A stretch of DNA of 64,000 nt from Vibrio fluvialis (GTDB lineage: Bacteria; Pseudomonadota; Gammaproteobacteria; Enterobacterales; Vibrionaceae): positions 1,426,001 to 1,490,000 of the forward strand of contig NZ_UHIP01000002.1 in the NCBI RefSeq assembly GCF_900460245.1. The letters run 5' to 3'. Below, piece by piece: positions 1-9,514 of this stretch. The position numbers and the translations under genes are program-made. Under the pieces are notes generated by a model, which was given only the letters and a program-made list of their open reading frames with translations, was not told the origin of the DNA and did no database searches. The first letter of the stretch is position 1. The number at the start of each line of letters is the position of its first letter.

Positions 1-468
1 AATCAAAGTATCAGCGACAGTTTATTGTCCCACCGTTTAGATGAGCTGGGCTTATCTCATGACCAAGTCGTCATGGAGCTGGTAGAGCTCGCTTCTGATG
101 ATGATGTTCAGTTGCAACGAGCTACGCGTCAGTTGTCGACACACGGATATAGGATTGCAATCGATGATTTTGGTTGTCAGGCCTCTAATCAGGCCCGCGT
201 TGATTTACTGTGTCCTGACATTATCAAGTTTGACCGCCATTTATTGGCGGAGTATATGCAAGGTAATACCGCACTGTTGCTCAACGCGATGAACGTTGCC
301 AAGCGAGCCAACGCTATGACGGTTGTAGAAGGTATTGAAACTGAATCGCAACTGCGTGCAATGCAGGCATTGGATATTGATATGTTTCAGGGTTATTACC
401 TGGGCATGCCAGAAGCGATTGTTCCTATTGGTGGCAGCGCATCAATCAAAATGGCCATCGGCCAATAA
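1..468 (+). CDS. EAL-domain c-di-GMP phosphodiesterase, C-terminal part (cut by window edge)
   Basis: The reading frame is open from base 1, so this is the C-terminal half of a longer gene. The visible 150 or so residues carry late EAL-domain motifs: MELVE (the metal-binding Glu strand), IDDFG, IKFDR with the conserved Lys, VVEGIETE, and FQGYYLG. EAL domains hydrolyse c-di-GMP to pGpG. These late motifs look intact, so the domain is probably catalytic, but the EAL signature itself and any sensory domain lie outside the window. The gene converges on a diguanylate cyclase gene, and a hairpin lies between them. Confidence 0.85.
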   Translation, partial: NQSISDSLLSHRLDELGLSHDQVVMELVELASDDDVQLQRATRQLSTHGYRIAIDDFGCQASNQARVDLLCPDIIKFDRHLLAEYMQGNTALLLNAMNVAKRANAMTVVEGIETESQLRAMQALDIDMFQGYYLGMPEAIVPIGGSASIKMAIGQ

Positions 469-500
469 AAAAGTGGCCGACCATCTGTATCGACCACTTT
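467..500. terminator. Bidirectional terminator between convergent c-di-GMP genes
   Basis: The arms AAAGTGG (470-476) and CCACTTT (494-500) form a stem, extended by an imperfect CCGA/TCGA pair. An A-run precedes the stem and a T-rich tract follows it. It can therefore stop transcription from both the EAL gene on the plus strand and the GGDEF gene on the minus strand. Confidence 0.7.
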
Positions 501-507
501 TATTTAT

Positions 508-2460
508 TCACATCGTAACGGATTCAGGAAAGTCGCTTTCCGATACCACCACCACGCCGTTTTTCCCATTATGCTTGATGTCGTACATCGCTGCATCGGC
601 AGCTCGCAGAGCCGTCGACAGTGTGTGACTCTCAACCTGACATAATGAAACACCGATACTTGCCCGTACATTCACCAACACACCAGGTTTGATGGCGACA
701 GGTTCCGAGATTACGGCCAATAACGTCTCCCCAAGAGCTTCAAGCTCGGCGATAGAAGTCACCGTTTGGCCGGCCAGAAGAACAACAAATTCATCCCCAC
801 CCAAGCGACCTAAACCTGCAGTATCACTGAGTTGTTTTTTCATTCTCAGCGCCAGTGTTTGCAGCAACATATCTCCCGCTTCATGGCCGTAAAGATCGTT
901 GACGGGTTTAAATTCATCAAGGTCGATTAGAACCACAACTGCGGCGTCATCTTCATGACGAGTTTGCAATTTGAGTTTCTCGAAATATTTATTGAGGCCA
1001 CGGCGATTGAGAATACCGGTCAGAGGGTCTACCGTCACGTGCACTTCCAATTGACTCTTCGCCTGCTCAAGTTCCGCCGTACGTGCGGCAACGCGGGTTT
1101 CCAGTACTTTTTCTTGTTCGATCAAAGTGTTGACCAAATCGGCCTGTGCTTTCTCTTTCTGACGCTTGAGATCGTTAAATTTTGCCACCAACGCGAAAGA
1201 GAGCAGCAACATCTCAACTGCCGAACCAATTTGCATGCTGTATACGGTAAAGAAATTTGATGGCAGTAACCCGGCATTACGGATTGCCAGTAGCGACGTG
1301 CCCACCAGCAACAAAGCCCAAGCCAATACAAATATTCTGGCGGCCGGGATCTTCAGCCGCACCGCTGCGATCCCCACCGACAGTAAACTCACCGTGGTCA
1401 GGACCGCCTGAATCGACATAATTTTGAACGCCAGAGGAATCTCGGTAAACCAGGTCGCCACGACACAAACGCCCCAGACACCAATCGCCGCAAGTACAAA
1501 CTTATCCCAGCGCGGCGCGAAAGTCGCGAGATTGAGGAAACGGCGGGCAAACATTAATGCAAGAGTTGCCGCAATGCTATAGCCAGTTGGCACCACACGA
1601 TCTGACGCATGTGTCACGTCCGGCCATAGCAGCAACGGACCAATACCATTCATGCTGGAAGCAGCGAGAGCGAAGGTGAACACAAAACTGGCGTACAGCA
1701 GGAAAATACGTTGTCGCAAACCGATAAACAGCAGCAAGTTATAGCTACCCAGCGCGATCAACATGCCGTAATACAAAGACAGCACCACCAGTGTGCGGGT
1801 ATCAGACTTGGCATGCGCCTGCTGCGTCATCAGGTTCACGCTCATCGCCAAAGCGGCATGACTCGCTCCGCGAATATAGATAGTGGCGTGCTCTCCCGGT
1901 TGGAAAGAAACGGGAAATGCGGGTTTACGACTGGCAAGTGGCCATTGGTTGACTGGCACATCCCGTCCGGAATAGAAGGTTTCAATCCCTTGGTCGGAAA
2001 CAATATAAAAGCGCACATCATCCAGGTAAGCGTATTGAAACTCTAACACCCAGTTTTGACTGGTTTTAAATTCGGATGACAAATCCAACTTGAGCCAAAT
2101 CGCACTGTCGGTATAACCAAAGTTCATTTCCTGCGTATGCATTGTGGTTTTGAACTTATGACTTAACTTGAGTACATCTTGAATGGCTAGCTGAGCCGAC
2201 GTATCGCTCAGGTATTCGGCTTTGCCACTCAGAGGAATCACTGTGGCACTTTGGTCATTCAGTACCAGTCTGGACTGCGCAAGAGCCTGCGGTATCCCCA
2301 CACAAAGAGACAGCATAAAGAAAGCCATTATGCCCAAAACGACTTTAGGCAACTGATATGTTGCTGTGATAAGTCTGATCTTTACTGACGTAGAATGAGC
2401 TCGAACCAGCGTCAACCATGAATGATGGTGAACGATATTCTGATGTGGTAACGGTGCCAC
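508..2460 (-). CDS. Membrane diguanylate cyclase with 7TMR-DISM sensor and GGDEF domain
   Basis: The protein has 650 residues from a GTG start. A hydrophobic signal segment (about residues 40-62) is followed by a periplasmic 7TMR-DISM extracellular domain (about 70-215), seven membrane segments (about 222-428), a short coiled coil (about 430-470) and a C-terminal GGDEF domain with intact GGDEF at about 554-558. It should make c-di-GMP from GTP in response to a periplasmic, possibly carbohydrate-like, ligand. The usual RxxD inhibitory site upstream of GGDEF is not seen (QLSD instead), so product inhibition may be weak. An internal ATG at residue 45 would give a classic cleavable signal peptide, so the true start is uncertain. 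Confidence 0.9.
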   Translation of the reverse strand: MAPLPHQNIVHHHSWLTLVRAHSTSVKIRLITATYQLPKVVLGIMAFFMLSLCVGIPQALAQSRLVLNDQSATVIPLSGKAEYLSDTSAQLAIQDVLKLSHKFKTTMHTQEMNFGYTDSAIWLKLDLSSEFKTSQNWVLEFQYAYLDDVRFYIVSDQGIETFYSGRDVPVNQWPLASRKPAFPVSFQPGEHATIYIRGASHAALAMSVNLMTQQAHAKSDTRTLVVLSLYYGMLIALGSYNLLLFIGLRQRIFLLYASFVFTFALAASSMNGIGPLLLWPDVTHASDRVVPTGYSIAATLALMFARRFLNLATFAPRWDKFVLAAIGVWGVCVVATWFTEIPLAFKIMSIQAVLTTVSLLSVGIAAVRLKIPAARIFVLAWALLLVGTSLLAIRNAGLLPSNFFTVYSMQIGSAVEMLLLSFALVAKFNDLKRQKEKAQADLVNTLIEQEKVLETRVAARTAELEQAKSQLEVHVTVDPLTGILNRRGLNKYFEKLKLQTRHEDDAAVVVLIDLDEFKPVNDLYGHEAGDMLLQTLALRMKKQLSDTAGLGRLGGDEFVVLLAGQTVTSIAELEALGETLLAVISEPVAIKPGVLVNVRASIGVSLCQVESHTLSTALRAADAAMYDIKHNGKNGVVVVSESDFPESVTM

Positions 2461-2665
2461 TTTTATATTCCGCTCTAATGATGGTTTTTAAATGAAGTGG
2501 GTAGTATATCCAACTTACAAAACCATGCCGAAACGTTTTTCAGTCAATCTGATATTTAGTGCAAAATAGCGACACGTTCACAGCAAAAGTCGATCACTTT
2601 AAGAATGACATACGCTAAACTCACTCAAGTTTTTGAGCGTCATTACGTTCAATGACTCATAATTA

Positions 2666-2678
2666 GTGACAGCGTCAC
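2666..2678. promoter_or_regulatory. GTGAC-N3-GTCAC dyad downstream of the cupin gene
   Basis: A perfect 5+5 inverted repeat (GTGAC agc GTCAC) lies just past the stop of the cupin gene. The same dyad with a different centre occurs at 3049-3061 in that gene's promoter region. It could be a protein-binding operator; no regulator was identified. Confidence 0.35.
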
Positions 2679-2692
2679 CAGATGTAACACCA

Positions 2693-3007
2693 CTAGTCCT
2701 GATAAAATACCGCCAGCCAGAGTGTGACCTGATCGGGCGATGTGTAGCATACTTTATGTCGAGTGTGTGCCGGAATATTGAGGTAATCTCCCACATTCAG
2801 TGTTGTTGACTCACCATTGTCAAACTCGACCGTACCACAGCCCTGCAGTACCAACACCCATTCATGTTCGTCCTGATCGTACCAACCGCTTTCCGGGGAT
2901 GTGTGACCTTTTGACAAGATACGTTCTATACGCACATGGTGATGGCGTAGCAAGTCAGTAAACTGCTCGTTAAGCAACTCAGCGGGTATGGTCTCAAACA
3001 GATTCAT
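2693..3007 (-). CDS. Small single-domain cupin protein
   Basis: The protein has 104 residues and one cupin beta-barrel. Visible features are an acidic/His motif (WYDQDEHEW), the turn GCGTVEFDNGE, and the second cupin motif NVGDYLNIPAHTRHKV with two His residues. Small cupins of this kind are usually metal-binding and of unknown substrate. The gene stands alone on the minus strand, downstream of the terminator that ends the fdhD operon. A symmetric GTGAC/GTCAC element sits about 42-54 bases upstream of the ATG. The fold is clear; the function is not known. Confidence 0.8.
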   Translation of the reverse strand: MNLFETIPAELLNEQFTDLLRHHHVRIERILSKGHTSPESGWYDQDEHEWVLVLQGCGTVEFDNGESTTLNVGDYLNIPAHTRHKVCYTSPDQVTLWLAVFYQD

Positions 3008-3048
3008 GAAATCACCTATCCTTTTGAAATGTATAACTTAACTCATTT

Positions 3049-3061
3049 GTGACATTGTCAC
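3049..3061 (-). promoter_or_regulatory. GTGAC-N3-GTCAC dyad in the cupin promoter region
   Basis: GTGAC att GTCAC, a perfect inverted repeat, lies about 42-54 bases upstream of the cupin start codon on the minus strand. Its half-sites are identical to the dyad at 2666-2678. It is a candidate operator; regulator unknown. Confidence 0.45.
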
Positions 3062-3069
3062 CTAAAATA

Positions 3070-3092
3070 AAGCCCACTGAATCAGTGGGCTT
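3070..3092 (-). terminator. Intrinsic terminator after the formate dehydrogenase-like gene
   Basis: The stem arms AAGCCCACTGA and TCAGTGGGCTT form an 11-bp perfect hairpin with a one-base centre. On the minus strand it is followed by TTTATTTTA. It lies just past the stop at 3098. Confidence 0.85.
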
Positions 3093-3097
3093 GGTGA

Positions 3098-5407
3098 CTA
3101 TTGGGCTTTTACAAGTAACGGCGCGACTTGTGTCGGGGTGATGACCACCGCAATCGACTTCGACGTTGGCGTATCGCTCAAATCCCCTTTACTGCCCAGT
3201 GGAATCAACGCGTTGGCTTCCGGGAAATACACGGCGACGTTGCCTTTAGGAATGTCAAACGCCACGATTTTAAATCCGATTATCTGACGCTTCACATCAT
3301 CAGTCCACAATGTTTCGATGTCCACTAGATCGCCCGCTTGCAGACCTTGTTTATCAATATCTTTGGCGTTCATGAAAATCACGTTTCGTTCACCAAATAC
3401 GCCGCGATAGCGATCATCAAAACCGTAAACCGTGGTGTTGTACTGGTCGTGAGAACGCATGGTTTGCAGCACAAATACTGGCTTTTTGGTCATCTGCTCC
3501 GTTTCTACCGGAATGATTGACTGAGGCAGTGCGTTGCAGCTGATTTGTGCTTTGCCGCTCGCCGTTTTCCAGTTCAAATCACGCGCTGAGTTACCTAAGT
3601 AAAAGCCTCCCGGACCTTCAATTCGGTGGTTAAAGTTTGTGAATCCCGGAATGATCTTTTCAATCAAATCGCGAATGTTGTCGTAGTTATCTGCCATCGA
3701 CTGCCAGTTAACCGGGTTGTTTTCGCCCAGTGTTGCTTTTGCCATGCCGGCAATGATGGCTGGTTCCGAGCGCATCTGTTCACCGGTCATGTCGACGCGG
3801 CCTGATGATGCGTGCACCATGGAAAATGAATCTTCCACAGTCACTTTCTGTGGTCCCGACGCTTGCATATCGACATCAGTACGACCCAAACACGGGAGGA
3901 TCAGCGAATCTTTACCCGGATTCACATGACTGCGGTTTAGCTTGGTTGCGATGTTTACGGTGAGCTCGCAATTGCGCATCGCTTTAGCCACCAGCTCAGT
4001 ATCCGGCGCGGCAGCAACCAAGTTGCCACCCAGGCCGATAAACACTTTGCTTTCACCGCGACTCATTGCCTGCAGTGCATTGACGACGTTGTGTCCGTGT
4101 TCTTTTGGAGGAATAAAGCCAAGTGCTTTTTCAATATTTTCCAGCAGCGCGGCTGGCGGTTTTTCATTGATGCCCACCGTGCGGTCACCCTGCACGTTGG
4201 AGTGACCACGTACCGGACACAAGCCGGCACCGTCTTTACCCACCTGACCAAACAGTAGCTGTAAGTTCACCAGTTCCTGAATCGTTGCTACCGAGTGTTT
4301 ATGCTGTGTCACGCCCATCGCCCAAGTGACGATAACGCGATTGGCGTTTTGATAAATATCCGCTGCTTGCGTCAGTTCAGCCTGGCTGAGGCCCGATTGT
4401 TGTTCGATGTGTTCCCAAGGCGTTACACGCACTAACTCCAGATACGCATCCAGTCCTTCGGTGTGTTGTTCGATAAACGCCAAATCAAACACTGATTCGC
4501 CGCGCGCTTGAGCTTCTTCGTGACGACCCAGCAAAATTTTGACCAGACCACGCACCGCCGCCATGTCACCACCAAGTTTGGGCATGAAATAGTCACTGGT
4601 TGTTGGCGTTGAACCATTGCTGAGCATTTCAAATGGGTTCTGCGGGTTGGTAAAGCGTTCCAATCCACGCTCTTTCAGGTTGTTGAACGCCACCACGCGC
4701 GCGCCACGTTTGTAAGCCGACGCCAAGGTTTCCAGCATACGTGGGTGGTTGGTGCCCGGGTTCTGACCAAACAGGAAAATCGCATCAGCTTCTTCAAAAT
4801 CGTCAATCGTCACGGTGCCTTTACCAATCCCGATTGTGCGTGATAACGCAACACTGGTGGCTTCGTGACACATGTTGGAGCAATCTGGAAAGTTATTGGT
4901 GCCAAAACGGCGGGCAAACAACTGATAGAGAAATGCCGCTTCGTTACTGGCTCGGCCGGAGGTGTAAAATTCGGCCTGATTCGGATTGTCCAGTTGGTTC
5001 AGGTGTCTGGCAATCAGTGCAAAGGCGTCATCCCAGTTGATCGGCTCGTAATGGTCCGTCTCTGCGTTGTAGCGTACGGGCTCGGCTAAACGGCCCTGGT
5101 ATTCGAGAAAATAGTCGCTTTGCTTGTTCAGCCAACTGACCGAATACTGTTGGAAAAACTCACCACCAACGCGACGGGCTGTCGCTTCCCAGTTCACCGC
5201 TTTTGCGCCGTTTTCGCAGAAACGGAAGCGTCCCGGGACATGTTTTTCACCCCAGGCACAGCCCGGACAGTCAAAACCGTGATCCTGGTTGGTTCTCAAT
5301 AGGTTTGAAATGTTTTTGGCAACGTTATTACTTTTGAACAGATGATGCGCGGTGCTTTTCAGTGCGCCCCAGCCACCCGCTGACCCGGTATATTCTTTAA
5401 TACTCAT
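3098..5407 (-). CDS. Molybdopterin oxidoreductase, FdhF/YdeP family (formate dehydrogenase-like alpha subunit)
   Basis: The protein has 769 residues. Its N-terminus has a CPGCAWG motif (about residues 48-54), and it continues with the molybdopterin oxidoreductase domain (for example SNMCHEATSVAL, FGQNPGTNHPRM, TGRASNEAAFLYQLF) and a C-terminal molydopterin dinucleotide-binding domain (MRSHDQYNTTVYGFDDRYRGVFGER region). Members of this family resemble formate dehydrogenase alpha subunits but act without obvious partner subunits; the physiological substrate is generally unproven. The upstream gene, 10 bases away, encodes FdhD, which sulfurates the molybdenum cofactor of formate dehydrogenases. 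That neighbour supports a formate or related oxidoreductase role. A strong terminator follows. Confidence 0.9.
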   Translation of the reverse strand: MSIKEYTGSAGGWGALKSTAHHLFKSNNVAKNISNLLRTNQDHGFDCPGCAWGEKHVPGRFRFCENGAKAVNWEATARRVGGEFFQQYSVSWLNKQSDYFLEYQGRLAEPVRYNAETDHYEPINWDDAFALIARHLNQLDNPNQAEFYTSGRASNEAAFLYQLFARRFGTNNFPDCSNMCHEATSVALSRTIGIGKGTVTIDDFEEADAIFLFGQNPGTNHPRMLETLASAYKRGARVVAFNNLKERGLERFTNPQNPFEMLSNGSTPTTSDYFMPKLGGDMAAVRGLVKILLGRHEEAQARGESVFDLAFIEQHTEGLDAYLELVRVTPWEHIEQQSGLSQAELTQAADIYQNANRVIVTWAMGVTQHKHSVATIQELVNLQLLFGQVGKDGAGLCPVRGHSNVQGDRTVGINEKPPAALLENIEKALGFIPPKEHGHNVVNALQAMSRGESKVFIGLGGNLVAAAPDTELVAKAMRNCELTVNIATKLNRSHVNPGKDSLILPCLGRTDVDMQASGPQKVTVEDSFSMVHASSGRVDMTGEQMRSEPAIIAGMAKATLGENNPVNWQSMADNYDNIRDLIEKIIPGFTNFNHRIEGPGGFYLGNSARDLNWKTASGKAQISCNALPQSIIPVETEQMTKKPVFVLQTMRSHDQYNTTVYGFDDRYRGVFGERNVIFMNAKDIDKQGLQAGDLVDIETLWTDDVKRQIIGFKIVAFDIPKGNVAVYFPEANALIPLGSKGDLSDTPTSKSIAVVITPTQVAPLLVKAQ

Positions 5408-5417
5408 TTTATTCTTC

Positions 5418-6308
5418 TCACTTTCTCACTGACTGCAAACGCGAACGACCGTGGTAAATATTAAACTGCTGACGTTTGGTAAAACCGATAAGCGTAATGT
5501 CAAACTGGCGCGCCATATCAACCGCCAGTTTTGATGGTGCGCCAACAGCAACGACCACCGGAATATGCGCGATCGCCGCCTTTTGCATAAGTTCAAAGCT
5601 GACACGCCCGCTGAGGATCAATACCCCTTGTGGATGCCAGCGTTGTTCACTGACCACTCTCCCAATCAACTTATCGACGGCGTTGTGGCGCCCCACATCT
5701 TCCTCCGCCGCAATAAACTCTCCGCCCGCAAAGTAACCTGCGCCATGCACAGCCCCGGTTTCAGCAAACAGAGGCTGACGCGAAGCAAGCATAGCCGGCA
5801 GGTGCATCACTGTGTCTGAAGTTAGCCAATCCGTTTCACTATCTACGCGAATTTCCCGATGCAGCGCCAATGCCTTAATCGAGGTTAGTCCGCAAATTCC
5901 GCAGCTGGACTGACTCACATAACGGCGTTCCTGACCTTGAATGCGCATGGCTTGTTGATGATTCAGCGTGACGAGCCAATGGTTGTCGGCATTACACGCT
6001 TCCTCATCGGCAATTTCGATGTTGAGTATCTGATCCAGTGAATCCACGATTTGTTGTGACAACAACAAGCCTCGAATCAAATGCACATCATCTCCGGGCG
6101 TGCGCATCGTCATGCTCCATTCTTGCGTATGCAGAATTTGAGTCGCAGTGTCTTGCCATTGCACACTGATCTGCAATGGTTCTTCGATGGCGAGAGGATC
6201 GTGCTCAAGAATCAGCCCCATTTCGCAATCGAAACGCTGACGATAAACGTGACCCACCCCCTCAGATTTAGCACTCTGAGTGGTCGTAGTGGCGGTTTTT
6301 TCTAACAT
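5418..6308 (-). CDS. fdhD: FdhD, sulfurtransferase for formate dehydrogenase
   Basis: FdhD passes sulfur from the cysteine desulfurase IscS to the molybdenum cofactor before insertion into formate dehydrogenase. The sequence shows the conserved CGICG motif (in SSCGICGLTS), the GAVHGAG and EDVGRHNAVDKLIGR motifs, and SGRVSFELMQKA, all typical of the family. An in-frame TTG extends the frame to 6380, but the ATG at 6308 (MLEKTATTTT) gives the usual family N-terminus, so that start is preferred. The gene is the first of an apparent two-gene operon with the molybdopterin oxidoreductase 10 bases downstream. Confidence 0.92.
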   Translation of the reverse strand: MLEKTATTTTQSAKSEGVGHVYRQRFDCEMGLILEHDPLAIEEPLQISVQWQDTATQILHTQEWSMTMRTPGDDVHLIRGLLLSQQIVDSLDQILNIEIADEEACNADNHWLVTLNHQQAMRIQGQERRYVSQSSCGICGLTSIKALALHREIRVDSETDWLTSDTVMHLPAMLASRQPLFAETGAVHGAGYFAGGEFIAAEEDVGRHNAVDKLIGRVVSEQRWHPQGVLILSGRVSFELMQKAAIAHIPVVVAVGAPSKLAVDMARQFDITLIGFTKRQQFNIYHGRSRLQSVRK

Positions 6309-6593
6309 GATTCTTATTATTGGCTGACTGACTTTCACGATAAGCATGGCAAGTGGCAACGTTGTTGATACCCAGAGCAATGGCTTAATGTGTAAAGTGG
6401 GAGCTGTGTTAAAACACAGTTGGCAGCAAACTACTCCTCACTTTGCGTTCGGTCAAGAAAACCATATTTTATCAAAGGTTTATTTTTGACGTATATTCGC
6501 AGCTGATGCCCGCACATTAACGTTCTTTACAGGCTGTTCATGCATTATATGCACCACTAACCATAAGATTAAACTAACATTCCATTAATGAAA

Positions 6594-6621
6594 CACCCGG
6601 TCATCGTTCAATAACCGGGTG
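6594..6621 (-). terminator. Terminator after the ferredoxin gene
   Basis: The arms CACCCGGT (6594-6601) and ACCGGGTG (6614-6621) form an 8-bp stem. On the minus strand it ends in TTT. It lies directly past the ferredoxin stop at 6625. Confidence 0.75.
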
Positions 6622-6624
6622 GAA

Positions 6625-6939
6625 TCAATGGCCGCTAGCTCGGTATTCAACAATCACGTTTTCGGTTGTAATACTACAGCAGGAAAGGATATACCCCTCC
6701 GCCACGTCTTCATCAGTAATGCCGCCGTTGTGCAGCATCTCCACGTTGCCGCTGACTTTATTGACTTTGCAAGTACCACAAATCCCCATGCTACACGCTT
6801 TAGGAATGGTCAACCCCGCTCTGGCCGCGGCAGCGTGCACCGTTTCGCCCTGTGCAATATGTACCGATTTGTCGCTGTTGGTAAACGCCACTTCAATCAA
6901 TTTGCTCGGCACAATGGCATCCGCTTCTTCAGCGGCCAT
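6625..6939 (-). CDS. Stand-alone plant-type [2Fe-2S] ferredoxin
   Basis: The protein has 104 residues and a single 2Fe-2S domain. The cluster ligands are visible as ACSMGICGTC (Cys-x4-Cys-x2-Cys) and a fourth Cys in LSCCS about 30 residues later. This pattern and the motif GNVEMLHNGGITDEDVAEGYIL closely resemble the C-terminal ferredoxin domain of Hcr/GbcB-type multi-domain NAD(P)H oxidoreductases. Here no flavin/NAD domain is fused in frame. The roughly 115 bases between it and the upstream kinase gene have a short open stretch in another frame that I could not match to a reductase. It is either a free-standing electron carrier or the remnant of a larger reductase. Confidence 0.8.
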   Translation of the reverse strand: MAAEEADAIVPSKLIEVAFTNSDKSVHIAQGETVHAAAARAGLTIPKACSMGICGTCKVNKVSGNVEMLHNGGITDEDVAEGYILSCCSITTENVIVEYRASGH

Positions 6940-7057
6940 TTCTGCATCTCTTCATCCCGATAACCACGATAACCCGACCAATTCTGACCCGATTCCAGAC
7001 GTTCACAGATCAAGTGCAGATGGAAGTTACTGATACGCGAGTACATCACTGCAGGTA

Positions 7058-9478
7058 TCATGTGGTCTCTTTTATCCGCTCAAGCAGAAACTCGCGAAAT
7101 TCTTTCGCTACCAGCAATGCGCCTTCAAAGTCATAGGCAGAAACACAGATTTCTAGTTGTGAACTGAGCGCAGAGTTAGCCTTATCAAAACAGGACTTAT
7201 GTTGGGTATAGTAATACTCTGCTTCGAGATCATTCTCTTCGAGCAGTTCATACAAATGCTGTAACTTGAACTCCAGCACGGAAAAATCCAGTTCTTCGCA
7301 ACTCTCCTGACTCGGCTCGACCAACATATCGTGCGAGTCCTGTGCTTCTTCACGTTGGGTGAGCGTAACACTCTGCGTGGTATCGATACTCAGCTCTAAC
7401 GCCAGCCAGAAGGTGCTGCCTTCGCCCGGACGACTTTCCACACCGACTTCTCCCCCCATCAGGTGTGCTATACGTTTGCAAATTGCCAGACCAAGCCCTG
7501 TCCCTCCATACTTGCGCGTTGTCGAAGAATCCGCTTGCTGGAAGTTATCAAACACTTTGAGTTGCTCTTCCTCGCTCAGGCCAATTCCGTTGTCTTGTAC
7601 ACTGAAGTGGAGCGCCATGACCGATTCCGAACTTGCTTCACCTCGCAAGCGCATGGTCACCTCGCCCTGTTCGGAGAACTTAATCGCATTGCTGACAAAG
7701 TTAAGCATGATCTGTTTGATCCTGAGTGGATCCCCCACCAGCGGCGGCAGTGTTCCGTTCATATCCACATGCAGTTTTACGCCATGTTTTTTCGCTTTGT
7801 AATCGAAAATGTCATGCACATCGTAAACTACCGATTTGATATCAAACGGGATTTGCTCAATCTCTACTTTACCCGCATCAATTTTCGACATGTCGAGAAT
7901 ATCGTTGATCAGTGACAACAGGTGTTTGCCTGATTTATCAATCGTGATCAGATGGTTACGCTGCTCGTCGGTGAGGCTGGAACTCATCAGCAGATGCGAC
8001 ATGCCCAGAATGGAGTTCATCGGCGTGCGAATTTCATGACTGACATTGGAGATAAACTGACTTTTCGCCAAGTTAGCATTTTCCGCCTGCAACTTGGCGT
8101 CTTTCAACGCGCCCGTCAACTTATCGAGTTTGTCCCCCATCAGCATGACCGAGTTGGCGGTTTCATCCAGCTCTTTCAGCCTATAGCCACCGTGAGACAC
8201 ATTGAAGTCACCGATACTGACCTTGTGCACCATATCCTGAATCTGTGCCAATGGCTGAGCGATAGCCTGACTCATCTTCTTCGACGACAGCCAGATGAAG
8301 ATCAGGAACAGCGAATAGAAGCCAATCAACCCCAGAATCAGCACATAACCGATATTCTGGTACTTGGTTTCCAGCAGGCGAGATTCCGCAAACATCTTGC
8401 TTTCATCAACGATCATCAGCAATTGCCACTTGGTTTCGGGAATCGTGGCCCAGGCAACCAACTTGTTCTCTCCGCCCAGCGTCATTTGGGTAATCCCGTG
8501 CTCCTGATGACTGAGTTGCTGGCTGAGTACCGCCGTATCCGGACGTTTGTGAAGGTTAAACTGCTCCGGCTTGAACACTTCTTCCGAAATCGCTTGCTGA
8601 TAGTGGTGATCGGTTAATTCTTTAACACCGAAGTCCCGCTCGCCTTGTGGCGGCAGTGCCATGATATTCCCGGTGTTGCTCGCCAATACTGCGTAGCCAT
8701 TCCACGGCACCGCCAGATTCTGAATACTCTCAACAATGGCGCTGACAGTAATATCCAGACCTACCACACCTTCAAGAAAGCCGCGGAAATAAACAGGTGC
8801 GATCGACGACGCCATCCAACCCTGACCTGCGGGATCAATATAAACATCCGTCCACACCACTTTTTTCTGCGGGTTGTGTGGGTAGGTCGCCAGATAGTAG
8901 AAGTTGTAATCCGGAATATTCATGTCCGGCGGATACTGCTCTAACGTCGAGAACCAAGGATAAATGCGGTTGTATGAGTCCCAGCTGTTGAAATAAACCG
9001 CCGCCACCAGATCGTTGTTCTCTTTAATCTGTTTCATCAGCGGATCCAAGGTCGCCAGTTGATAGACCTTTTCCATCTGTTTGTTTTTCGTCAAACCGGA
9101 ATAATACGACGCGGCCCCACCCTCATCGCGCAATGAATACAGCACCCCATTGTCGCTGAGTTGAATATTGGCTTTTTCAGTGTCGATTTCGCTGACAGGA
9201 GATGCAAAAGCGCGCTCAGTTTCGTGGCTGTATAACGCCGTCAGGCTGGCGATGTTTTTCAGCTTTTCACCGATGATTTCAGTCTCTCGCTTTGAAGACC
9301 TCTCCAGCTCGGTATTGACCTGCCGATTGATGTAGCTCATGTTGTCGGCACTGATGAAATGGTTACTCAACAGATAGACAGCTATAAGCACCGACTCCAC
9401 CAGAATCAGCGGAATGATCCCGGTCTTGACCATAGAACGCCATACCCAGGCTTGTGTACTGATCGTGTTTGATTTCAT
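7058..9478 (-). CDS. Membrane sensor histidine kinase with dCache sensor domain
   Basis: The protein has 806 residues. TM1 is at about 18-40, a double-Cache periplasmic domain at about 50-365 ([25 protein letters not shown]), TM2 at about 376-398, and HAMP at about 400-455. HisKA has phospho-acceptor His481 in SHEIRTPMN. The HATPase domain (about 585-705) has the [11 protein letters not shown]-box, DNGIGLS and GGTGLGLAI. The last 100 residues are helical and acidic, somewhat like an Hpt module but with no obvious phospho-His context. There is no receiver domain. The HD-GYP response regulator gene lies 36 bases upstream on the same strand, so the two probably form one pathway controlling c-di-GMP degradation. 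Confidence 0.92.
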   Translation of the reverse strand: MKSNTISTQAWVWRSMVKTGIIPLILVESVLIAVYLLSNHFISADNMSYINRQVNTELERSSKRETEIIGEKLKNIASLTALYSHETERAFASPVSEIDTEKANIQLSDNGVLYSLRDEGGAASYYSGLTKNKQMEKVYQLATLDPLMKQIKENNDLVAAVYFNSWDSYNRIYPWFSTLEQYPPDMNIPDYNFYYLATYPHNPQKKVVWTDVYIDPAGQGWMASSIAPVYFRGFLEGVVGLDITVSAIVESIQNLAVPWNGYAVLASNTGNIMALPPQGERDFGVKELTDHHYQQAISEEVFKPEQFNLHKRPDTAVLSQQLSHQEHGITQMTLGGENKLVAWATIPETKWQLLMIVDESKMFAESRLLETKYQNIGYVLILGLIGFYSLFLIFIWLSSKKMSQAIAQPLAQIQDMVHKVSIGDFNVSHGGYRLKELDETANSVMLMGDKLDKLTGALKDAKLQAENANLAKSQFISNVSHEIRTPMNSILGMSHLLMSSSLTDEQRNHLITIDKSGKHLLSLINDILDMSKIDAGKVEIEQIPFDIKSVVYDVHDIFDYKAKKHGVKLHVDMNGTLPPLVGDPLRIKQIMLNFVSNAIKFSEQGEVTMRLRGEASSESVMALHFSVQDNGIGLSEEEQLKVFDNFQQADSSTTRKYGGTGLGLAICKRIAHLMGGEVGVESRPGEGSTFWLALELSIDTTQSVTLTQREEAQDSHDMLVEPSQESCEELDFSVLEFKLQHLYELLEENDLEAEYYYTQHKSCFDKANSALSSQLEICVSAYDFEGALLVAKEFREFLLERIKETT

Positions 9479-9514
9479 TGTTATTCCACGTTATTGGCAG
9501 CAATACGACAAAGA

